10,856 nucleotides of DNA from an uncultured Prevotella sp. (GTDB lineage Bacteria > Bacteroidota > Bacteroidia > Bacteroidales > Bacteroidaceae), in the NCBI GenBank assembly GCA_946625715.1, contig CAMOTK010000050.1, positions 1-10,856 of the forward strand, given 5' to 3'. A program made the position numbers and the translations under genes. Positions 6,706 to 10,856 of this stretch are shown here, piece after piece. Under the pieces are notes generated by a model. The model worked only from the letters and a program-made list of their open reading frames with translations, was not told the DNA's origin and searched no databases. The first letter of the stretch is position 1. Every line of letters starts with the position of its first letter.

Positions 6706-6736
6706 GATTGGTTGTCGTGAGACAATCAATTTTTTT
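6706..6736 (+). terminator. Rho-independent terminator 1
   Basis: The arms GATTGGTTGTC (6706-6716) and GACAATCAATT (6721-6731) pair over 11 positions, with two G-U wobbles. They enclose a GTGA loop at 6717-6720, a stable GNRA type. Seven T residues follow at 6730-6736, overlapping the stem base. It lies 100 bp after the DUF3256 stop, so it probably ends the ileS-led operon and would also stop P1 transcripts. Confidence 0.75.
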
Positions 6737-6743
6737 ACTCCAC

Positions 6744-6774
6744 TTGCAATGCAACTATATTTACTGCAATGCAA
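6744..6774. repeat. Two palindromic TTGCAATGCAA-type sites 20 bp apart
   Basis: TTGCAATGCAA at 6744-6754 is a perfect 5-1-5 palindrome. CTGCAATGCAA at 6764-6774 differs only in its first base and keeps a 4-1-4 palindrome. The shared 10-mer TGCAATGCAA recurs exactly 20 bp apart, about two helical turns, so two dimers would sit on the same DNA face. The TTGC-N3-GCAA shape resembles sites of MarR/SlyA-type regulators in general. They lie about 100-130 bp upstream of the P2 -33 box, between the two terminators. Confidence 0.45.
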
Positions 6775-6781
6775 ATGGAAC

Positions 6782-6820
6782 GAAAGGGAAGCCTGTGAAG
6801 GTTGCCCTTTCATTGTTTTT
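6782..6820 (+). terminator. Rho-independent terminator 2
   Basis: Arms 6782-6794 (GAAAGGGAAGCCT) and 6799-6811 (AGGTTGCCCTTTC) form a 13-position stem with one G-U wobble and one A-G mismatch. The loop is GTGA at 6795-6798. A T-rich tail ATTGTTTTT follows at 6812-6820. This is stronger and more GC-rich than terminator 1. It would isolate the rubrerythrin operon from upstream transcription, leaving P2 as its promoter. Confidence 0.82.
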
Positions 6821-6874
6821 ATGAGCCTGCTGAGGTAGACAACTTATAAATAGCAGTATTATTTCGGTTAAACA

Positions 6875-6906
6875 TTTGCACAGCTCGAATTTTCTTCTTA
6901 TTTTTG
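6875..6906 (+). promoter_or_regulatory. Predicted promoter P2 for rbr-ridA-queC
   Basis: The -33 element TTTG lies at 6875-6878 and the -7 element TATTTTTG at 6899-6906, with a 20-bp spacer, fully matching the Bacteroidetes consensus. Transcription should start near 6913, giving a leader of roughly 33 nt before the ATG at 6946. The -7 box overlaps the palindrome TTTTGCAAAA (6902-6911), which could be an operator. The box also contains the in-frame TTG at 6904, which rules that codon out as a start. Confidence 0.75.
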
Positions 6907-6945
6907 CAAAACGAAATAATATTCCTAAACAACACAAGTATTATT

Positions 6946-7503
6946 ATGAAGAAAAAGTTTATTTGCGCCGTTTGTGGATATATCTACGAAGGCGATGCAG
7001 CTCCCGAGAAGTGCCCCATTTGTAAGGCTCCTGCCTCAAAGTTCTCTGAACTGAAGGACGATGCCGACATGACCTATGCCACCGTTCACAAGATTGGCGA
7101 CGGCAAGCCCGAGGGCGTCAGCGAGGAGATGATTCAGGACCTGCGCAACCATTTCAATGGCGAGTGCGGCGAGGTGGGCATGTATCTGGCAATGGCCCGT
7201 CAGGCCGACCGCGAGGGCTATCCCGAGATAGCCGAGGCCTTCAAGCGCTATGCCTTTGAAGAGGCCGACCACGCCAGCCGCTTTGCCGAGCTGCTGGGCG
7301 AGTGCGTGTGGGATACGAAGACCAATCTCGAGAAGCGTGCCGCAGCCGAAGCCGGTGCTTGCGAAGACAAGTTCCGCATTGCCAAGAATGCAAAGGCCGC
7401 TGGCTTCGACGCTATTCACGACACGGTTCACGAAATGGCTAAGGACGAAGCCCGTCACGGTGCAGGCTTTGCCGGATTGTTGAAGCGCTATTTTGGAGAG
7501 TAA
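6946..7503 (+). CDS. rbr: Rubrerythrin with N-terminal rubredoxin domain (reverse-rubrerythrin order)
   Basis: This 185-residue cytoplasmic non-haem iron protein should reduce hydrogen peroxide to water, protecting an anaerobe. The rubredoxin-like [Fe(SCys)4] site comes first: C7-x2-C10-GYIYEG and C23-x2-C26. The ferritin-like diiron domain spans ~55-185, with likely ligands in GECGEVGMY (71-80), YPEIAEAF (92-99), EEADHA (105-110) and [11 protein letters not shown] (162-172). Classical rubrerythrin has the rubredoxin part last; this order is that of reverse rubrerythrin, often annotated as NADH peroxidase. The ATG at 6946 is chosen because the in-frame TTG at 6904 lies inside the predicted -7 box. 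It leads an operon, with ridA beginning 4 bp after its stop. Upstream palindromes suggest regulation, perhaps by oxidative stress, but the regulator is unknown. Confidence 0.93.
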   Translation: MKKKFICAVCGYIYEGDAAPEKCPICKAPASKFSELKDDADMTYATVHKIGDGKPEGVSEEMIQDLRNHFNGECGEVGMYLAMARQADREGYPEIAEAFKRYAFEEADHASRFAELLGECVWDTKTNLEKRAAAEAGACEDKFRIAKNAKAAGFDAIHDTVHEMAKDEARHGAGFAGLLKRYFGE

Positions 7504-7507
7504 ACCG

Positions 7508-7882
7508 ATGATGAACGCAATAGCCACCCCCAATGCACCCGCTGCTATCGGCCCGTATAGCCAGGCTATCGAAGCCAATGGATTTGTCTATTGCAGCGGT
7601 CAGTTGCCCATCAATCCCGCAACAGGCGCTATGCCCGAAGGCATCAAGGAGCAGACGCGGCAGTCGCTGCTCAACGCTCAGGCCATACTCAGAGCGGCAG
7701 GCCTCGACCTGTGCCATGTGGTGAAGACCACGGTGCTGCTGAGCGACATTGCCAACTTCGGGGCTATGAACGAGGTGTATGCCGAGCTGTTCTCAGCTCC
7801 GTTCCCCGCCCGTTCGGCCTTTGCTGTGCGCGACCTGCCTAAGGGCGCATTGGTGGAAATAGAGTGTATAGCTGTAAGATGA
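7508..7882 (+). CDS. ridA: RidA-family reactive enamine/imine deaminase
   Basis: RidA (YjgF/YER057c/UK114 family) hydrolyses reactive enamines and imines such as 2-aminoacrylate, released by PLP-dependent enzymes like serine/threonine dehydratase, before they damage other enzymes. The 124-residue protein has the family signatures AAIGPYSQAI (12-21), YCSGQLPINPATG (28-40), VVKTTVLLSDIANFGAMNEVY (71-91), PARSAFAV (100-107, with the conserved active-site arginine R102) and the closing ALVEIECIA (114-122). These proteins form cytoplasmic trimers with active sites between subunits. Two adjacent ATGs (7508, 7511) are possible starts; a TTG at 7493 inside rbr is not needed. The stop overlaps the queC ATG by 4 bp. 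Pairing with rubrerythrin suggests a general stress-protection role, which is inference. Confidence 0.95.
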   Translation: MMNAIATPNAPAAIGPYSQAIEANGFVYCSGQLPINPATGAMPEGIKEQTRQSLLNAQAILRAAGLDLCHVVKTTVLLSDIANFGAMNEVYAELFSAPFPARSAFAVRDLPKGALVEIECIAVR

Positions 7883-8532
7883 AAGACGCAGTACTGATTC
7901 TTAGTGGCGGAATGGACAGTGTGACGTTGCTCTACGACCAGCGAGAGCGGGTGGCACTGGCCATTTCTTTCGATTATGGCTCGAATCATAATGCGCGCGA
8001 GATACCCTTTGCCCGCCTTCATTGTGAGCGTCTGGGTATTCCCCACATCACGATTCCTCTCGACTTTATGACGAAGTACTTCAAGAGTTCGCTGCTCGAG
8101 GGTGCCGATGCTATTCCCGAGGGCCACTATGCCGATGAAAACATGAAGTCGACGGTGGTGCCTTTCCGCAATGGCATCATGCTGAGCATAGCTGTTGGCA
8201 TAGCCGAGAGCCGTGAGCTGAAGTATGTGATGATGGCCAACCACAGCGGTGACCATACCATCTATCCCGATTGTACGCCCGAGTTTGTAGATGCGTTCAA
8301 CCAGGCCGCTGTTGCCGGCACGTTTGTGAAGGTTGGACTGCTCTCGCCCTTCACCCATCTGACGAAGGGGCAGATAGCTGCACGCGGTCGGGAGCTGGGC
8401 ATCGACTATGCCGAGACGTGGTCGTGCTACAAGGGTGGCGAGAAGCATTGTGGCAAGTGTGGCACTTGTGTAGAGCGCAAGGAAGCACTGGCCGAGGCGG
8501 GTATTGCCGACCCAACGGAATACGAAGACTGA
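7879..8532 (+). CDS. queC: 7-cyano-7-deazaguanine (preQ0) synthase QueC
   Basis: QueC converts 7-carboxy-7-deazaguanine to preQ0 using ATP and ammonia, a step toward the modified tRNA base queuosine. The 217-residue length is typical. Seen are the PP-loop ATP-binding motif LSGGMDS (8-14), FDYGSNHNARE (31-41), VPFRNGIML (94-102), HSGDHTIYPDC (122-132) and the zinc site with C183 in WSCYKGG and C191, C194 and C197 in HCGKCGTCVERK. The start at 7879 places the PP-loop near the N-terminus as in homologues; an in-frame GTG at 7864 lies inside ridA. The 4-bp ATGA overlap implies coupling with ridA. The usual partners queD, queE and queF are not in this window, so the pathway must be completed elsewhere or the cell salvages precursors. 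Its terminator appears to lie within the convergent radA gene. Confidence 0.96.
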   Translation: MKDAVLILSGGMDSVTLLYDQRERVALAISFDYGSNHNAREIPFARLHCERLGIPHITIPLDFMTKYFKSSLLEGADAIPEGHYADENMKSTVVPFRNGIMLSIAVGIAESRELKYVMMANHSGDHTIYPDCTPEFVDAFNQAAVAGTFVKVGLLSPFTHLTKGQIAARGRELGIDYAETWSCYKGGEKHCGKCGTCVERKEALAEAGIADPTEYED

Positions 8533-8564
8533 TTTTTTCCCCTCTACGTTACACCGTAAGCCAA

Positions 8565-9953
8565 TTAGCCGAAGAGCGCCCTGAGGGCCTCTTCGACTTT
8601 TTTTACGGGTATGAGTTCGATGTGAAATTTCTTGCGGTCGAAGCCCTGCATGTTGTATTTCGGAACAATCATGTGGGAGAATCCTAACTTCTCGGCTTCG
8701 GCAATGCGCTGCTCTATGCGGTTGACGGGGCGCACTTCGCCCGATAGGCCTACCTCGCCGGCCATGCACCAGCCGCTCTCGATGGGGGTGTCGACGTTCG
8801 ACGACAGTACGGCAGCAATGACGGAGAGGTCGATGGCCAAGTCGGTGACACGCAGGCCACCGGCAATGTTGATAAAGACGTCTTTCTGCATGAGCTTGAA
8901 GCCCACGCGCTTTTCGAGCACAGCCAGGAGCATGTTCAGCCGACGCTGGTCGAAGCCGGTGGCCGAGCGTTGCGGCGTGCCATAAGCGGCTGAGGAGACG
9001 AGAGCCTGCGTTTCGACCAAGAACGGCCGCACACCTTCGATGGCCGACGAGATGGCTACGCCCGAGAGGCCTTCATGGTCGCGTGTGAGCAGCAGTTCCG
9101 AGGGGTTGTTCACCTGTCGCAAGCCCGTTTGCTGCATCTCGTAGATACCCAGCTCGCTGGTGCTTCCGAAGCGGTTTTTGATGGCGCGCAGTATGCGGTA
9201 CATGTAGTGCTGGTCGCCCTCGAACTGTATGACGGTGTCGACGATGTGTTCCAGGATTTTCGGTCCGGCCAGTGTGCCTTCCTTGGTGATGTGACCAATG
9301 AGAATGACGGGCACGCCCGAGGTCTTGGCAAAGCGGAGCAGCGACGAGGCACACTCGCGCACTTGAGCTATGGAGCCTGCGCTCGACTCTACCTCTTCGG
9401 TGGCAATGGTCTGAATGGAGTCGATGATGAGCAGTTCGGGCTTCACTTCCTTGGTGTGCTCAAAGATGTTCTCGAGCGAGTTTTCGCAGAGTATCAGGAA
9501 GTTGTCGGTATCGAGGTGGGGCGAGAGCCGCTCGGCACGCATTTTCAGCTGGTGGGCGCTCTCCTCGCCGCTGACGTATAGCACGCGCTTTTCGGGCAGA
9601 TTGAGCATGGTTTGCAGCGAGAGGGTAGACTTGCCTATGCCCGGCTCGCCACCCAGCAGTACGATGCTGCCCGGCACGAGTCCGCCGCCCAGCACGCGGT
9701 TGAGCTCCTGGTCGTGCATGTCAATGCGTGGGTCGTCGTGGCTGCTGATGTCGCTCAGCCGCAGCACCTTGTTTTCTCTGAGTGCGCGCCCCGCCGAGGC
9801 AGCAGCCGTGGGGGCAGCCTTCTTGCCCGTGTCGGCCGCAATGCGAATCTCCTTGAATGTGTTCCACTGTCCGCATGTGGGGCACTTGCCAATCCACTTA
9901 GGCGATTCCTGTCCGCAGTTCTCGCAGACGTATGCCGTCTTGTCCTTTGCCAT
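8565..9953 (-). CDS. radA: DNA repair/recombination ATPase RadA (Sms)
   Basis: RadA is a RecA-like hexameric DnaB-type helicase/ATPase that promotes branch migration during homologous recombination and repair. The 462-residue protein shows all domains: an N-terminal C4 zinc finger (C10, C13, C24, C27, as CENC and CPTC), Walker A GEPGIGKST (102-110), VSGEES (127-132), Walker B LLIID (174-178), the RadA-specific KNRFG (259-263), and a Lon-protease-like C-terminal domain (~285-462) with DVFINIAGGLRVTDLAIDL and GEVGLSGEVRPV. The frame stays open far upstream, but that stretch lies inside rpiB and encodes Arg-rich residues; MAKDKTAYVCENCGQ at 9953 is the standard N-terminus. It begins 2 bp after the rpiB stop, so translation is likely coupled. 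Its last codons double as the queC terminator on the opposite strand. The gap to the convergent queC is 32 bp. Confidence 0.97.
   Translation of the reverse strand: MAKDKTAYVCENCGQESPKWIGKCPTCGQWNTFKEIRIAADTGKKAAPTAAASAGRALRENKVLRLSDISSHDDPRIDMHDQELNRVLGGGLVPGSIVLLGGEPGIGKSTLSLQTMLNLPEKRVLYVSGEESAHQLKMRAERLSPHLDTDNFLILCENSLENIFEHTKEVKPELLIIDSIQTIATEEVESSAGSIAQVRECASSLLRFAKTSGVPVILIGHITKEGTLAGPKILEHIVDTVIQFEGDQHYMYRILRAIKNRFGSTSELGIYEMQQTGLRQVNNPSELLLTRDHEGLSGVAISSAIEGVRPFLVETQALVSSAAYGTPQRSATGFDQRRLNMLLAVLEKRVGFKLMQKDVFINIAGGLRVTDLAIDLSVIAAVLSSNVDTPIESGWCMAGEVGLSGEVRPVNRIEQRIAEAEKLGFSHMIVPKYNMQGFDRKKFHIELIPVKKVEEALRALFG
8571..8604 (+). terminator. Rho-independent terminator for the queC operon, inside the radA coding end
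   Basis: GAAGAG (8571-8576) and GCCC (8578-8581) pair with GGGC (8585-8588) and CTCTTC (8589-8594), leaving one bulged C at 8577 and a TGA loop. Seven Ts follow at 8598-8604 after GAC. On the other strand these bases encode the last residues of RadA (KKVEEALRALFG). It acts on + strand transcripts from 39 bp after the queC stop. No T-run suits a minus-strand terminator here. Confidence 0.75.
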
Positions 9954-9955
9954 CG

Positions 9956-10399
9956 CTACTGTTTTACGGGAATCTTGTCGATGCGGCGCTGATGGCGCCC
10001 GCCTTCGAAGTCGGTGGCGAAGAATTCGTCCATGATGCGGCGGGCCATCTGCTCGTCGATGAATCGGCCGGGCATGACGAGCACGTTGGCATCGTTGTGC
10101 TGGCGGATAAGGTGGGCTATTTCGGGTATCCAGCAGAGGCCGGCACGTATGGACTGGTGCTTGTTGAGCGTCATGTTGATGCCCTCGCCGCTGCCACAGA
10201 TGGCAATGCCGGGGAACACCTCGCCCTGCTCGATGCCGCGTGCGAGGGCATGGCCGAAGTCGCTGTAGTCGCACGACTCTTCGCTATAGGTGCCGTAGTC
10301 TTTGTAGGGCAGCCCCTTCTCGTCGAGATACTGCTTGACGAACTGCTTTAAAGCATAGCCGGCGTGGTCGCTGGCTATGCCTATTGTCTTTATTTCCAT
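9956..10399 (-). CDS. rpiB: Ribose-5-phosphate isomerase B
   Basis: RpiB interconverts ribose 5-phosphate and ribulose 5-phosphate in the non-oxidative pentose phosphate pathway. The 147-residue length fits the RpiB/LacAB family. Key motifs are IASDHAG (8-14), the loop ICGSGEGINM (67-76) whose C68 is the expected catalytic base, NKHQSIRAGL (79-88), and RQHNDANVLVMPGRFI (99-114) with H101 matching the catalytic-site histidine. The ATG at 10399 gives the normal MEIKTIGIASDH start; an in-frame TTG at 10417 would only add six residues next to the transketolase stop. It lies 18 bp after tkt and 2 bp before radA. The pairing with transketolase is functional, since both act in the same pathway on pentose phosphates. 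Related enzymes can act on allose or galactose 6-phosphates, but the context supports the ribose role. Confidence 0.95.
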   Translation of the reverse strand: MEIKTIGIASDHAGYALKQFVKQYLDEKGLPYKDYGTYSEESCDYSDFGHALARGIEQGEVFPGIAICGSGEGINMTLNKHQSIRAGLCWIPEIAHLIRQHNDANVLVMPGRFIDEQMARRIMDEFFATDFEGGRHQRRIDKIPVKQ

Positions 10400-10417
10400 A
10401 ATTGTCGATGATATCAA

Positions 10418-10856
10418 TTAAGCCAAGAGCTTCTTCACTTGCTTGTAGACATTCTCGCCCGTGTAGCCCAGTTTCTCGTCGAGCACCTTGTAGGGAGCCG
10501 AGAAGCCGAAGCTCTCAAGACCCCATACGCAGCCGTCGGCGCCAACGAGGCCTTCGAGGGTGACGGGCAGACCGGCTGTGAGGCCAAACTTTTTCTTGCC
10601 TGCGGGCAACACTTGCTGCTGATAGTCAGCAGGTTGTGAGCGGAACAGACCTTCGGATGGCACGCTGACGATGCGCACCTTGACCCCATCGGCACGGAGC
10701 AGCTTGGCACCGGCCTCGAGGGTCGACACCTCAGAGCCCGAGGCGAGCAGAATGACGTCGAAGTCGGCATCGCTGCCAGCCACCACATAGGCGCCGCGCT
10801 GGGCCTGCGAGTAGTCGTTGCCCTCGGGCAGCATGTCGATGTTCTGACGCGAGAAG
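10418..10856 (-). CDS. tkt: Transketolase, C-terminal part (5' end outside window)
   Basis: These are the last ~145 codons of transketolase, the thiamine-diphosphate enzyme that moves two-carbon units between sugar phosphates. The frame continues to the window edge: before the Met at 10834 it reads FSRQNID, matching the SRQ motif after the pyrimidine-binding domain. The visible part is the C-terminal transketolase domain: GAYVV, VILLASGSEVSTLEAGAKLL, VRIVSVPSEGLFRSQ, the stretch around VTLEGLVGADGCVWG, GLESFGFSAPYKVLDEKLG and the ending NVYKQVKKLLA. The cofactor-binding N-terminal domain is outside the window, so completeness cannot be judged. It is the first visible gene of a tkt-rpiB-radA operon, with rpiB starting 18 bp after its stop. 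1-deoxyxylulose-5-phosphate synthase shares this fold, but GLESFG with SAPYKVL points to transketolase. Confidence 0.95.
   Translation of the reverse strand, partial: FSRQNIDMLPEGNDYSQAQRGAYVVAGSDADFDVILLASGSEVSTLEAGAKLLRADGVKVRIVSVPSEGLFRSQPADYQQQVLPAGKKKFGLTAGLPVTLEGLVGADGCVWGLESFGFSAPYKVLDEKLGYTGENVYKQVKKLLA

Larger units (their letters stand above)
6670..6820 (+). ncRNA. Candidate small RNA gene between P1 and the terminators
   Basis: The stretch from the expected P1 start to the second terminator would give an RNA of about 150 nt, or about 67 nt if the first terminator (6706-6736) stops it. It holds no worthwhile reading frame; the only early ATG (6677) encodes MVLDY and a stop. Inside are a perfect AT palindrome, two hairpins with GUGA loops and two TTGCAATGCAA-like repeats. 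I do not recognise a known RNA family. It may instead be only the 3' end of the upstream operon plus regulatory DNA. Confidence 0.35.
6607..6945. other. AT-rich intergenic regulatory region between the ileS-led run and rbr
   Basis: These 339 bp form the only gap over 300 bp. In order they hold an ATTTATG repeat, promoter P1, a 16-bp palindrome, terminator 1, two TTGCAATGCAA-type sites, terminator 2, an apparently featureless stretch at about 6821-6874, promoter P2 and a short leader. No tRNA, riboswitch or convincing coding frame was recognised in it. Confidence 0.8.

Noticed and set aside
6904..6945. TTG start extending rubrerythrin by 14 residues
   Set aside because: The codon lies inside the predicted -7 promoter box, upstream of the expected transcript start.
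8533..8564. T-run and TACG/CGTA stem just after the queC stop, as a terminator
   Set aside because: The stem is only 4 bp and the T-run comes before it on the + strand. The hairpin at 8571-8604 is far better.
7678..8769. Long open frame (363 codons) antisense to ridA, queC and the radA end
   Set aside because: It runs antisense to two well-recognised genes, and its translation is rich in His, Arg and Ser with no recognisable domain. Codon bias of the real genes explains the lack of stops.
1..10856. Defence system, CRISPR array, insertion sequence, phage or conjugative genes
   Set aside because: All genes outside the small unknown one match housekeeping or common Bacteroidetes families. No regular repeats, transposase motifs or terminal inverted repeats were seen.

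Overview
The window looks like a core-genome segment of a Bacteroidales bacterium, most likely Prevotella or a close relative. Three things point there. Several gene families are typical of that order: a DUF4296 lipoprotein, a DUF3256 exported protein, a cysteine-poor TraR/DksA-like protein, and an IleRS without a C-terminal zinc finger. The promoters fit the Bacteroidetes pattern (TTTG, about 19-20 bp, TAnnTTTG), and clear Shine-Dalgarno sequences are mostly absent. Coding DNA is moderately GC-rich and the one long intergenic stretch is AT-rich. No tRNA, rRNA, CRISPR array, insertion sequence or phage gene is visible.

Region 1 (1-6606, + strand) is a tightly packed run of nine genes: the 3' part of ileS, a TraR/DksA-like gene, lspA, a DUF4296 lipoprotein gene, a 73-codon unknown gene overlapping it by 140 bp, nupG (nucleoside uptake), a divergent bifunctional-nuclease/UVR gene, rsmE (16S rRNA U1498 methylation) and a DUF3256 gene. 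Gaps are 26 bp or less and three junctions are 4-bp ATGA overlaps, so this is probably one operon or a few nested ones. LspA would process the lipoprotein encoded just after it.

Region 2 (6607-6945) is the only long non-coding stretch and the least ordinary part. It holds a good promoter (P1), a perfect 16-bp palindrome, two strong rho-independent terminators with identical GTGA loops, two TTGCAATGCAA-type sites exactly 20 bp apart, and a second good promoter (P2) for the next operon. P1 plus the terminators could form a free-standing small-RNA gene of roughly 70 or 150 nt.

Region 3 (6946-8532, + strand) is an rbr-ridA-queC operon: a peroxide-reducing rubrerythrin, an enamine/imine deaminase, and preQ0 synthase for queuosine. 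Its terminator lies inside the 3' end of the convergent radA gene.

Region 4 (8565-10856, - strand) is a tkt-rpiB-radA operon: transketolase (partial) and ribose-5-phosphate isomerase B from the non-oxidative pentose phosphate pathway, then the RadA recombination ATPase. Most of the window is housekeeping. I see no convincing new multi-gene system. The best leads are the Region 2 transcription unit and operators, the overlapping small gene, and the terminator embedded in radA.
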